The notes beneath the pieces were generated by a model. The model was not told where the DNA came from and did not search any database. It worked only from the letters and a program-made list of their open reading frames with translations. Position numbers and translations under genes: made by a program. Shown piece by piece: positions 48,092 to 58,874 of a stretch of DNA of 64,000 bases. The stretch is from Mauremys mutica (Eukaryota; Chordata; Testudines; Geoemydidae), in NCBI RefSeq assembly GCF_020497125.1, contig NC_059077.1:25743340-25807339 (forward strand), in the 5' to 3' direction. Every line of letters starts with the position of its first letter. Position 1 is the stretch's first letter.

Positions 48092-48241
48092 TCAAGTATC
48101 AGAGGGGTAGCCGTGTTAGTCTGGATCTGTAAAAGCAGCAAAGAGTCCTGTGGCATCCGACAAAGTGGGTATTCACCCACGAAAGCTCATGCTCCAAAAC
48201 GTCTGTTGGTCTGTAAGGTGCCACAGGACTCTTTGCTGCTT
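48092..48241 (+). mobile_element. Short Penelope-type repeat copy with 12-bp target duplication
   Basis: TCATTAAAACTG precedes (48080-48091) and follows (48242-48253) the 150-bp insert. The insert begins TCAAGTATCAGAGGGGTAGC and CGTGTTAGTCTGGATCTG, the start of a dispersed turtle repeat that I associate with Penelope-like elements. It folds back: GCAGCAAAGAGTCCTGTGGCA near the start is inverted as TGCCACAGGACTCTTTGCTGC at the end. Confidence 0.75.
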
Positions 48242-50488
48242 TCATTAAAACTGGTGTCACTCAGAAATATCCATTGTGGTCAGTGGAGTTATATCAGTGC
48301 AAAACTAGCATGGAGTCAATACCATACCCAGTGAGTATGTGTCTGGAGGCTGAAGAGGGCTCTAACATTTTTCCTGTATATGGTAGTAGGAAGGAGTCTG
48401 CTTTCTTTCTTTTCATTTTATTACAAGTGAGCTTCTGCTATCCTCACTCAGCCAAAACTCCCATTAAAATCGGTAGAAGCTTTGCTTGAGAAAGGATGGA
48501 GTGTCGCAGGATCTGCCCTTTCGCAAATATTTCTTATGTAGTCTGCAACCTTTGAATTAGAAAAGGTATGGTACATATGTTAGATATTTTGAATATAATT
48601 TTGAGCACATCCCAAGTCATGATTGGTACCATTGTTCCATGTTTCTCTCCGCCCCTCTCCTCAGTTTTGTGATCTATCAACAAATGAGAAGAGTATTGAC
48701 TGAACTGGGTTGACTTTGAAACAGCTACAGACACACTATATAAGTCCCTCTTTTAGAAAGGCAAGCTGCCCCTAGTGAAATTACAGATCTGACATAAAAG
48801 CAAAGATATTCCAGTGGACTGAGATTGCCTATATCCAGGGTGAGCTGATGAGAATGCTGGCTAGCCATATGCTCCATTTCATTCAAACCACTCCCCAGTA
48901 TAGTGCAGATTTCACTGATAATGTTGCTGCTGTGGCTGTTATTATTTCCTTAGTTTCTCTTGCACAGTGATTCTTTTGCAGACACTCATTATAGCCCATA
49001 AAACATAATTTGCCAATGGTATAGAGTGGGGAAGGAGGACATCCAGCCAGTGATTGCTCTTTGTATGAGGTAAAAGCAGGGTGCCTGCCTAACTATGGTT
49101 AAATTCTGCTCATCCTACTAATATGATTAACCCCACTGACTACTCATGTGAGTACTGGGAGTAGAAACTTTCACCAATATTTTTATAACAGATATTATTC
49201 TGCTCCCACAATGAAAGCAGGATTGGGCCCAATATATATTATCCCTCTCGTTAACTATAGTAATAATCTGTTTCTGAATACATACTGGGGGGACAAATTC
49301 TACTCTCACTGACACCGTTGTCAGTCCAGAGTCAATACCATTATTTCAGTAATTTACATAGTGTCCCCCACAGCAGAATTTAATCCTTTAACAAAAAACA
49401 CGAGTATATTCTGAATATGTGCATGACTAGTTAACCTTGAACTTTTACCAAACTGTTAGGAGCTGAAAGTCATATAAACTCAGCAGAGCTACATTTCTAA
49501 GATGTAACTCGTTTACTCTCAATACTTCCAGTTAATATAGGGCTGATGTAATATCGTATTTATAGATAGATCTAGATAAGATTGGATTAAAAGCCTTGCA
49601 CCTTTTCTACAATTATTTGGGCTGGAAACACAGATGCCTCATTATCTTTGCCAAAATTTCTCCCTATTTGTGTTGTGTGCTAATATAACAGCTTCCACCT
49701 ATAAATAAAACTAGTACCTAGCATATTGTGGGCTGCCTTTGGATTCGTAAAGTAGCAGCATGAATATATATCTGGTGAGCATGTGTTTGATTTTCATAAC
49801 TGTCTGCAGCCAGAGTTTCTGGGTTGTTGGTGCAGCGGCAGAAAGAGACAGAATGCTCCAGTTGTGCATTGTCTGCAAAAAGCTCTGTGCTTGAACTGGC
49901 ATTTCCCCCTCTGGACTTTAGGTCACTGAGATTCTTTTGCTGTTCCCACACTGCAAGAAGAGTTTGTTAGCCAGAACTAGACAAGTACAATCTATGTGAT
50001 AATGCAGAATGCCTCAGCTCACACTGCGCCTACTGCATGTCCTTTCAGTCATGTTATCTTTGATCAATTCTATCACTTTGCTCAGTGGAGGAAGTTAAGG
50101 CCTCTCTGCTATAAAGTGGCTGGCTGGTTTTTTCATGTTGGCAGCTATCCCTGGTACTCTCCTTCTCTCCTTCAGCAGGTGTTCTTTGGCTGGAGTCCTG
50201 GACAGGCTATGTAGCTGTACGCTTTGCAATGTAAATTACTATCTCTAACTAGAGAGAGTACAGGTAGTTCTGGGGTCCTAAAACAAGCAAGCACATGCAT
50301 TCAACCCACACAGAGACTTGGCAAAGCATGGATCAGCAGTGGTAGCTTAAATGGCCAATTTAAGGACTTAGCATTATGGGGTGTGCATGAAAATACATGT
50401 AAAAATGCCTCAGAACTGGTTGTTTTTGTGAGAAAATTATTTTGTGAAAAAAGCAAATCTATGAAAACACTATGAAATCTATGAAAAC

Positions 50489-50695
50489 GGGAGGGATAGC
50501 TCAGTGGTTTGAGCATTGGCCTGCTAAACCCAGGGTTGTGAGTTCAATCCTTGAAGGGGCCACTTAGGGATCTGGGGCAAAAATTGGTCCTGCTAGTGAA
50601 GGCAGGGGGCTGGACTCGATGACCTTTCAAGGTCCCTTCCAGTTCTAGGAGATTGGTATATCTCCAATTATTACTTTATTACTATTACTACTGGT
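50489..50695 (+). mobile_element. tRNA-derived SINE with CR1 tail (tortoise Pol III SINE type)
   Basis: The 5' 75 bases are tRNA-like, with an A box (TAGCTCAGTGGTTTG) and a B box (GGTTGTGAGTTCAATCC). After an unrelated middle (CCACTTAGGGATCTGGGGCA), the 3' part is the CR1 tail: GGACTCGATGACCTTTCAAG and GTCCCTTCCAGTTCTAGGAG. Sharing the CR1 3' end lets CR1 reverse transcriptase copy the SINE. This family is known from cryptodiran turtles and supports that placement. It is not a functional tRNA gene. Confidence 0.92.
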
Positions 50696-50709
50696 GCATT
50701 AGTTACTAA

Positions 50710-51430
50710 GGGCATGGCTACACTTGCAGATGTAGAGCGCTTTGAGTTAAACCAGTCTTCGCAGAGCGCAGTAGGGAAAGCGCTGCAGTCTGTCCACACT
50801 GACAGCTGCCAGTGCACTGGCGTGGCCACATTAGCAGCTCTTGCAACGGCCACAGAAAGCAGTGCATTATGGTAGCTATCCCAGCATGCAAGTGGCTGTA
50901 ATGTGGGGGTGTGTGGGGTGGAGTGTGACAGGGAGTGTGTTGTGTGTATGTGGGGGGAGAGAGAGTGGGTTTTGGGGGGCTGAGAGCATGTCAGCATGCT
51001 GTCTTGTAAGTTCAGACAGTAGCAGACCTCCCCCGCCCCCACCCCCACCCCCCCAACTCTCTCTCTCTCACACAGCATTCCACAGTAATGGTTGCTTTGT
51101 CTCGGAGCAGATAAACATGCCAGCTGTCAAATGGAGCTTTCAAAGGGCATATTCAAAACAATGACAAGAGTGGCCACTTGACTTAAGGGAATTATGGGAC
51201 GTTTCCGGAGGCTGATCAGAGCACAGTAATGCAACACCTCATTCACACTGACGCTGGGCTGCTCCAGCAGGGGTGCAGCAAACGTTATTCCACTCACCGA
51301 GGTGGAGTACCAGGAGCGCTCTAGCCATGGAGTCAGAGTGCTCTACGTGCCTTGCCAGTGTGGACAGGTAGTGAGCTAGTGCGCATGGGGCTCCTTTAAT
51401 GTGCTGTAACTCGCAAGTGTAGCCAAGCCC
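50710..51430. mobile_element. Harbinger-like nonautonomous element
   Basis: The left end GGGCATGGCTACACTTGCAG and the right end read backwards (GGGCTTGGCTACACTTGCGA) are inverted repeats flanked by TAA (50707-50709 and 51431-51433). It shares ends and the TGACAGGGAGTGTGTTG segment with the element at 12904-13729, but has AGAGCGC in place of most CAGCGCTG boxes. No transposase. Confidence 0.88.
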
Positions 51431-52290
51431 TAACTCCCTAGTATTTTAAACCACTATCAAAAATAAGACTTGTTTGTAATGCCTAATGTCTATCCTGTTA
51501 AACTTTGCTGGTTAGGATTACCTATTGTCATTGTTGGGCTAGTATCAGTGGGCTTGAGGCTATAAGAGTACATGCAAATGAAAGAGAGTCTCTGCCCTGA
51601 GATTGCACCAGCTGAAATAATAGCCCTTAACCTGGAGTCTGTATAACACTTCTGGTGGTGCACAGAGAGCTGGTTCCTCACATGGTGCTGGCTCACCTCA
51701 TTTTCAGCTGCTAAATTGCACTTTAAAAAGCTAAAAATACATTAAAGGTGGCATTTTCCAAAGTGCCCAAGTATGACCGTTGACATAAATGAGAGCAGAC
51801 TAAGGCCAAAGCTGAGTGCTATTGAAAATCTCACCCTGAATATCTTCCTGCTTTTACTTTTCCAGGTAAGCAGTTGTTGTGGTTAACACAGGGATGATAT
51901 TCGGTCACCAGTAGAGGAGATAGTGGACTATGCACTCGCAAATGGGGGAGAATTTGTTCAGTGAGACAATATAGCTAGTGAAAATGGGGTCCACACTGAA
52001 ACTCTGGTCTAAAAGAATGATGTACAGAGCACAGAGTGCAGTGGGACATCCAGAGGAGAGCGTCATTTGGTTTGCTTTATAATTAATTTTTGATGTATTA
52101 GCTCTACAGTATGCTTTCCATCTTGACACTGGCACATTTGCTGATTCTTTAAAATGAATGCCAACACCATCCTGGTTCTCATTGTTCTGAACAGGTGAGT
52201 TAAGACCTGAACTTCTGTGCAGGAATTGATGGCTCTGTGTTGAAAAAAGAAAAAATATGTGAACTGAATATGCCAGCTTTGTCTTCACAG

Positions 52291-52406
52291 GTTCTGAGGA
52301 GTTAGGAAGTGGAAGCTATGGGCATCGGTATATCACAGGCACCATAGTCGGTGACGATGATGGATTTGATATTGATGATTCAGACTATGACATTTATATT
52401 GAAGAG
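52291..52406 (+). CDS. EGFLAM: EGFLAM exon F: acidic linker after FN3 domain 2
   Basis: Encodes 39 residues including the split first codon. It opens SSEELGSGSYGHRYITG and ends in a strongly acidic stretch (DDDGFDIDDSDYDIYIEE). This matches the acidic linker of pikachurin in position and length; the exact sequence is less conserved than the domains around it. The acceptor is TCTTCACAG and the donor is GTAAAT, exiting in phase 0. The following intron is only 272 bp. Confidence 0.92.
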
Positions 52407-52678
52407 GTAAATTCAGAGGTTCCAGTTTGGCATTTCTATTTGTATTTATTTTCTAGTGGTATTTTAGATAAAGGGACTTGATCCTGTTGGCGTATTTAGC
52501 CTTCAACCTTATGTGCGCAGGTAAAATAAAAGTGGCTTGTTTGTGTTTTTCTCTTCCTTTAGGATGAATTTGTTTCTTCAAATATATTTCTTAGGGGATG
52601 TAGCTTTAATTTCCATGGAACATGTTTAATTTTAGGTAGTGACTGTACTAAACTTCAGTTTCTTTTATCTTGCTTTAG
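52407..52678 (+). other. EGFLAM intron F-G
   Basis: A short 272-bp A/T-rich intron with a pyrimidine-rich 3' end; no repeat seen. Confidence 0.95.
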
Positions 52679-53021
52679 CTCAAGCCACTTCCTGCTATCA
52701 AAGGAGGCAACAGGAAGTTTTTGGTTGAAACCAAGGTTGCTCCAGGGTCTAGTACAAGGCTCCTTTCCAGGCTAATTACAACCACCTCTGATCCTATTAC
52801 TTTCCCTGCAACAACTATGCGCCCCATTCCTACAACCACTGCTAGCACCACTACAGCTAAGGCAACCAGAAGGAATGGCATAGCCTCAGCAGTACGGCTG
52901 TTTGATCTGTCCTGTGATGAAACCATCTGCTCTGCTGACAGCTTTTGTGTCAATGATTATGATCGGGGCGGTTCTCGGTGTCATTGTAACCTGGGCAAAG
53001 GAGGAGAGACTTGCACAGAAG
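52679..53021 (+). CDS. EGFLAM: EGFLAM exon G: Thr-rich linker and first EGF-like domain
   Basis: This is the largest exon here (343 bp). It begins LKPLPAIKGGNRKFLVETK, as in the known protein, passes through a Thr/Pro-rich stretch (a run with about 17 Thr in 45 residues, likely O-glycosylated) and enters an EGF-like domain. The six cysteines of the EGF fold are all present, spaced C-x4-C-x5-C-x10-C-x-C-x8-C, with the segment SADSFCVNDY. The exon exits in phase 1 at donor GTAGGT. The Thr-rich part is the least conserved portion and appears expanded compared with what I recall of the mammalian sequence. Confidence 0.95.
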
Positions 53022-53573
53022 GTAGGTTTTGTGCAGGGCCAGGGCAATTATTCTCCAAGCACAACACAATTCCATCCTTAGCAACTTGATGGATGGATGG
53101 GATTCTTTTCCTAATTGGCTCCCACAATTTGCCTCTTATGGTAACCAGTTTGGCAACTACTGATGCTTGCATGGTGATGCTGTTGTTCTGCAGTCTTTGA
53201 CATTAACATCTCCGCTAATGTAAGCTGTGATGAACTGCTCTGCGGTAAATTTCTGTTCTATTCAGTTCAGTTTATCTGTGGGAAGAAACACATTTTCATG
53301 GTAAACCAACAAAAAATACTCTTATTTAAATGGGGTTTGTTCTTAACAGGGCCCTAAAGGTAACAGTTAGCACTTCAGTCAGCTTCTCTCTCTCAAACAC
53401 CAACTATCTTGCCTCACTTGCTTGTCCTTCAGCAGGGTGGGAAGAACGACTTCTATACACTACAGGGAAAGGCTTAATTGAGTAGTCTGTGCACAGTAGT
53501 TGTAGCCAGGAATGTCAGAATTCTAGCCCCAGCTCTCACACCATGTGGTTTTGAGAAAGTTGCTTAACCTCCA

Positions 53574-54500
53574 TTGTTACCCACACACTCTAGGGCACTC
53601 CACCTTTACTCTTCCATGGGCTCAAGGCATGACCTGGTTAATGTAGGCACTCCCACCCTTTCCCAGTTCCTAGGCTCAGGACCACCCGTACCCAATTCCT
53701 AGGGCTCAGGGCATAATCTTCTGCAGATTTATGGGGCCTCTTACCAGTGAAAGAGCCTTACACAGCAATATCCTAACCTCTGTTTATTAACAGTTGCCAA
53801 AACAGAACACATACGCTAAGCATACAATGCTCACCACTCCCAATAAGGCAGACAAACTTTTCCTGGTGGCCAGTCAGGATCAGGTCATCTGGGGTTCCTC
53901 CAGCTTCTGCATGATACAGTTGGCAGGATGTTGAGGTCTGGCAGCTCTGATCTTAGGCTGTGTCCTGGAGTTAAGTTCCAAAGAACTTCCTTTTGGACCC
54001 CAGTTTATGTAGTTAAACTTGAGTGCTGCTTAGCTCTACCTTCACCAATCATTGTAAACTAAAATACTACAAAACAGTGGTTTTCGCCAATTCTAGCCCA
54101 TTACGAGACTATTCTTTAACCAATCAGACTCCACTATCGTAGTTGAATTAAATCTTGCAAAATTAGTTACACAACAGACAGAAACAATCAAAGAACCAGA
54201 TAGAGACCATACAGATAAACAATAATGAAGGAGGGACCATAAAGGCAAAACAATAAGGAAGTACTGTTTTCACAGTCACAACTGTTGATACGTGATTCCT
54301 TGCCAGACAGAATGCCATCAAAGTGTTCTTTAAACATTTTAAGATCTGTTTCTTTATCTGGTGATGGTGGGTACTATTAGGACCCGAGTGCCTTCTTCAC
54401 AGCTCAGTATTACATTGTTTTAATGTAATTTAGATGAAATGTGAGGATGTGACTTTCTGCTTTTTAGCTCAGGGCGGCTGCTGTCCTAATGTGGCTGCAA
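53574..54500 (-). repeat. Possible decayed LTR or retroviral leader
   Basis: Begins TGTTACCCACACACTC. A minus-strand AATAAA occurs at about 53783-53788. The right part is A-rich with CAAAGAACCAGATAGAGACC and CATAAAGGCAAAACAATAAG, reminiscent of a retroviral leader. No target duplication or second LTR was found; ordinary intron sequence is possible. Confidence 0.3.
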
Positions 54501-54997
54501 AAAAGGGCCTCAGATCTTAGACCATGTCTCATTTTCTCCTTCTGGAAAACAGTGATTGTCACAACCAGGTCCAGTCCTGCTCTTTAATCTGACACCAATC
54601 TGTGTGATTGTGACAGGTTGGATCACAGAAACCTCTTTGGGAACTGTCACCTAATGTGCCTAGACTACCTATGAGCCCATTTTCCCTGCCAGCTTGGGAC
54701 TTCAGTACCTTGCCTTGTTTGAGCCAGACGCGCTTACCTGCCACAAACACAGATCCAAGTCTGAACCATGTCCCCCATAAGCTACCGGCTTAACTGAAAA
54801 CAGCTTAAGAAGAGCTCCTATCTCCAGCACTCAGATACCCAACTCCCAATGGGGTCCAAACCTCAAATAAATCCGTTTTACCTTGTATAAAGCTTAAGGG
54901 CAAACTCATAAATTGTTTGCCCTCTATAACACTGATAGAGAGATATTCACAGCTGTTTGTCTCCCCTCCCCCCCTGGTATTAAAACATACTCTGGGT

Positions 54998-55247
54998 CCC
55001 CAACCTTTTCGTCTGGCAGGTGCCAGCGAAGGACCGTGGCAGCAGTCGAGCATCCACCGAAATGCCGCCGAATTTCTGCGGTGTTTCAGCGGCGTCGCCT
55101 CTCGATGACGTCATTTGTCGGCGGCAAGCATCATCATCGAGAGGCATCACTGCCGAAATTCGGCGGCATTTTGGCAGATGCTCTACCGCCGGCCAGGACG
55201 TGGGCGCATTTAGATGGTGCCCACAGGCACCGCGTTGGGGACCCCTG
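54998..55247. mobile_element. hAT MITE with CTCTGGGT target duplication
   Basis: CTCTGGGT lies at 54990-54997 and again at 55248-55255. The right end read backwards is CAGGGGTCCCCAACG, a standard hAT end; the left end begins only at CCCCAACCTTTTCG, so its first seven bases are missing. The body has inverted runs of CCGAAATTCGGCGGCA and CCGCCGAATTTCTGCGG. Confidence 0.85.
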
Positions 55248-55348
55248 CTCTGGGTTAATTAATAAGTAAAAAGTGATTTTATTAAATATAAAAAGTAGGA
55301 TTTAAGTGGTCCCAAGTAATAACAGACAGAACAAAGTAAATTACCGAA

Positions 55349-55369
55349 CAAAATAAAATAAAATAAAAC
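55349..55369. repeat. AAAAT short tandem repeat
   Basis: About four AAAAT units. A matching TTTTA/TTAG run lies at 56017-56048. Confidence 0.8.
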
Positions 55370-56436
55370 ATGCAAGTCTAAGCCAAATACAATAGGAAAC
55401 AATGCAGGTAAATCTCACCCTCAACGATGTTCCAATAAGCTTCTTTGACAGACTAGCCTTGTGTGATAACATCCAACTGCTGAATCCAAGTACTACTAAG
55501 CTCCCTGGGTCTGGGTAGTGAGGATCACTGTTCCTAGTTCTGGGTCTCTTGGATGTACTCTATAGCAAGGGTGTCAGAGCCTTCCCAAACCCCCCTGAGG
55601 CCCCCTACCCACGGCCCCACCCCTGGCCAAGCCAGAAGCCAGAGCGAGGCTGGGGAGCCCACCCCACCACCAGGGTGGGTTGAAGGGCTGAAAGCAGTCC
55701 CCTGTCCATGTCCCCACCTTCTGTATCCCCCGAACAGGGCAGGTGGAGGGACCCAGGCTCCCCAGAGCTGCCCACGGCTCTCCCTGACATGGCTCCAGCC
55801 AGGTGGAGGCCTCAGAGCTTCATCCCGGCCATGATAAGATTCGCGTGGGCAGTTGTACAGGTGTCACATCAGAAGTTATGGCACTATACATTGTATGATT
55901 TAGTTCATTATATCTATTTACTCTCCTTACTTCAATGAACAGTAGCAGTTCTTGGAGAAAGTTCAATCTGCAAAGCAACTATTGTGACAATAGCTGATGG
56001 AACAGCTATAGATGTAATTTTATTTTATTTTATTTAGTTAGTTAGTTATTTTGCCATAATGCCCAAGCCTGTGAGGTTATGGAATTCTTATGGAGGTCAC
56101 ATAATTATATAAAGCTAGTGGAGCTGGATCTGTTAATCTGATGAGTCTAGAATCAATTCTCTTTAATGGAGTATTTATCCCCAGGTGTCCCAACCAGATC
56201 ATGCACTAATACTGCACACTAGTGATCTTCCCCTCAAGAGCCATCATCGCATGTTAAACAATGCATTAATTAGGCTCATGCTACAGAGCTTTTTTATACT
56301 TAACAGTCCTCGTTAGAGGCACAATTGATCCAGTGAACCCTTTTTATGGTCAGTACCTCTTGGGGATGAGTTTTCATCAGATATTTCATTTGTGCTATAC
56401 CCTGACTCATTTTTATATAACAAGCTTTGTTAGTAG

Positions 56437-57360
56437 TGTAATTGTAGCTGTATCTGTCCCAGATATTGTAGCTGTATCTGTCCCAGAGAGACAAGCTGGG
56501 TGAGGTAATATCTTTTATTGGACAAACTTCTGTTGGGGCTTGGCTACACTTATAAATTTGCAGCGCTGCAGCAGGGTGTGAAAACACACCCTCTGCAGCG
56601 CTGCAAATTGCGGCGCTACAAAGCGCCAGTGTAGTCAAAGCCCCAGCGCTGGGAGCCGCGCTCCCAGCGCTGTCCGTTATTCCCCACAGGGAAGTGGAGT
56701 ACGGACAGCGCTGGGAGAGCTTTCTCCCAGCGCTGGCGCTTTGATTACACTTAGCGCTTCAAAGCGCTGCCGCGGCAGCGCTGCCGCGGCAGCGCTTTGA
56801 AATGCAAGTGTAGCCAAAGCCTTGGTGAGAGAGACATGCTTTCGAGCGTACACAGAGCTCTTCTTCAGGGGAGGGGGAGGGGCCTAGGGCAGAATGGAGG
56901 CGGGGCCTGGGAGGAGTGTGGGCAGGGCTGCAGGTGGAAGAGGTGGGACAGGGGGCTAGCCTCCCCCATGGGAAGCTTCACCTGCCACCTATGCCTATCA
57001 GACATCATCCTCAAGGGACACCTGCGCAACATTTTCAAAAGACGAACCGGGGAGCTTAAATTCATAACTTTGCTAGACATTAAAAATCATGGATTGAATA
57101 GAGACAATGGATTTATAGCATATAGCAACAATCTATAACACACTAATAATCCCTTCCTACCACCCGCTGCTTTTTCACCTTGAATGGTCCCTTGAAATAA
57201 GTGTTAACTATTTATGCTAAACAATCTGTTAAACCTCCTATTTAGCTGTGACACTCCTGAGTACATTTCCCAGACCTGAAGAAGAGTGTAACCTCGAAAG
57301 CATGTCTCTCACCAATAGAAGTTGGTCCAATAAAAGATACCTCACCCAGCTTGTCTCTCT
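56437..57360. repeat. Long repeat with inverted ends, interrupted at 56536
   Basis: The left part (GAGAGACAAGCTGGGTGAGG, TAATATCTTTTATTGGACA) is the reverse complement of the right part (CCAATAAAAGATACCTCACC, CAGCTTGTCTCTCT at 57327-57360). Between them, 57000-57130 contains a short coding-like remnant (TGELKFITLLDIKNHGLN), and 57275-57320 repeats CCAGACCTGAAGAAGAG. A Penelope-like origin is plausible but not proven. A GC-rich stretch at 56865-56965 may be another insertion. Confidence 0.6.
56536..56821. mobile_element. Harbinger-like MITE with CAGCGCTG boxes
   Basis: The left end GGGCTTGGCTACACTTATAA and the right end read backwards (GGCTTTGGCTACACTTGCAT) are inverted repeats. TTG precedes (56533-56535) and follows (56822-56824). 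The body repeats CAGCGCTG and CCGCGGCAGCGCTG. The uninterrupted target can be read in the inverted copy at 57320-57345. It is the third member of the family after 12904 and 50710. Confidence 0.88.
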
Positions 57361-57364
57361 AAAG

Positions 57365-57998
57365 AAGAGGTCCCCAGACTGTGGAGGCATGCCACCCTAG
57401 ACGGGTGCAGAGGTAGGACCCAGGCCAGCCACCACGGCAGGCAGGGAGGGAGTGCCACCCAGCCCTGTGCAGCACCCAGGGACGGCTCCAGGCAACAGCG
57501 CAGCAAGCGTGTGCCTGGGGTGGCAGGCTGCGGGAGGCAACCTCCCGGTCGCCGTGAGGGCGGCAGGTAGGTGGCTTTTGGCAGCACGCCTGCAGGAGCT
57601 CCACTGGTCCCACGGCTTCGGCGGCAATTTGGTGGCGGGTACGCCGAAGGCACGAGACTGGCGGACCTCCCACAGGCATGCCGCTGAATCCGCGTTACCA
57701 GCTGCCTGACTGCCATGCTTGGGGCAGCAAAATACATAGGCCCCACCTGCAGCTTCAGCCCCCAACTATGGCCCAGCCACAGCTCCACACCCAGCCCCAG
57801 CCTCAGCCCCTGGTTGCATCTCTGTTCCCAGCCTCAGACCTGCCCCCAAATGCAGCCCCAGCCTTGGCCTCCTTACCCAGTCCACGTCCTCCCATCCCTG
57901 ACCTGGGAGCCGTGACCCCACTCCCAGCTCCGGATGTGGGGGGGGGGCTCGGACAGAGGTAATGGGGGGACGTGACCTGAAAAGTTTGGTGACCAGTG
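57365..57998. mobile_element. hAT element with CTCTAAAG target duplication, host of a nested hAT
   Basis: CTCTAAAG occurs at 57357-57364 and 57999-58006. The left end AAGAGGTCCCCAGACTGTGG and the right end read backwards (CACTGGTCACCAAACTTTTC) are worn inverted repeats of the hAT GGTCCCCAAACTTT type. The interior is C-rich (CAGCCCCAGCCTCAGCCCC), giving long spurious frames. Confidence 0.83.
57477..57740. mobile_element. hAT MITE nested in the hAT at 57365
   Basis: The left end CAGGGACGGCTCCAGGCAAC matches the end of the element at 35455. The body GCAGCAAGCGTGTGCCTGGG and CTGACTGCCATGCTTGGGGC is typical of the same group. The right end near 57740 has lost its clear inverted repeat, so no target duplication could be confirmed. 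Confidence 0.65.
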
Positions 57999-58874
57999 CT
58001 CTAAAGCTCTGTTAGCATCAGTCTAAGCTTTATTTTGTTTCTTTGCAGTACAGCTGTAAAAGTAACTGTACTTGTGTACAAATGGAAAGGCAAAATCACC
58101 CCAAACACAAATAATAGAGAAAGGTTAGACCCTCCATCCTTTCTACTTCATTAGGTTTATATCTGATTCAGAGATAATAGTCACATCCTGAGCTGTGGGT
58201 GAGGCGTCCTTGATGCTCCTCATTTGCAGAGCGTGCAAAGGTGTCTTTAAGCCATCTTTGTGCTCTTCCCAATCATGGGGCTGTCCTGTGCTGGGCTGAC
58301 CTTCTGACATAAGCTAGAGATGCATGAAGGCTGATTTGCCAGTGGCCAACAGCCCTAAGGGACCATTATAGCAGCCAGTGATTGCCAGGGCATAGGCTGC
58401 CCTGGCCATACACTCTAAACTGGCCGCAGAGAGAAGGTGGTAATGTGAAAGCTGTTATACCCGCTCTAAGCCACCTAAGGATTCTCTGGGTGGCTACTCC
58501 ATCAGCTTTATAGCAGCTTTGCACTACAAAGCTGACCTAATGCAGCCTGGAATCTGACTCAATGTGTATTTCTCACATATGTTCTCTTCCCTGAGGAAAA
58601 AAATGCTGTGCTGTCTGTCTCTGTATTAAACAGTTTCCTAAATCAAGATGAATCATCCAGGACCAAATTCTGCTTCAGTTACATCAGTGAAAACCTAGTG
58701 ATGCCGCTGATGAAACTGTTGAGCAGAATTTTCCCATGAGTATGCTGTTTCTGTGCAAGTTCAGCAGATCCTTTGGAACAAGGGAATTAGCTCTGAAAGG
58801 TAGGAGGAGGAGAAAGCAGTAGGTTAACTGATTGTTGACTATTGCTGACTAATAGTTGTCTCTGGAGGAACTCA

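Larger units (their letters stand above)
36209..52290 (+). other. EGFLAM intron E-F (16 kb)
   Basis: Repeats found are a G run (about 37049-37064), a MITE (40780-40940), a probable MITE piece (41587-41700), a probable A/T-rich transposon (42140-43190), a possible 1.3-kb element (43436-44745), a repeat tail (45890-45990), a small foldback (47317-47394), a Penelope-type fragment (48092-48241), a SINE (50489-50695) and a Harbinger-like element (50710-51430). The stretches 36210-40770, 46000-47300 and 48260-50480 show nothing assignable; open frames there (for example 37018-37431, 39175-39417) lack any recognisable domain. Confidence 0.8.
54609..55480 (-). repeat. Old LTR element fragment carrying a hAT insertion
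   Basis: Starts TGTGACAGGTTGGATCACAG and runs through CCAACTCCCAATGGGGTCCA, AAATAAATCCGTTTTACCTT and, after the hAT, GTTAATTAATAAGTAAAAAG and TGATTTTATTAAATA (a minus-strand AATAAA). I recognise this as a common dispersed turtle sequence of LTR type. The far end near 55480 is not sharply defined. Confidence 0.55.

Noticed and set aside
50489..50563. tRNA gene
   Set aside because: A and B boxes are present, but the sequence continues directly into a SINE body and a CR1 tail; it is a tRNA-derived SINE.
53022..53089. Extension of EGFLAM exon G through its donor
   Set aside because: The frame stays open to 53089, but the GTAGGT donor at 53022 joins in phase to exon H and matches the known protein.
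57342..57962. Overlapping frames up to 148 codons on both strands
   Set aside because: Artefacts of the C-rich nested hAT elements; the Pro/Gln-rich product reflects the CAGCCC repeat.
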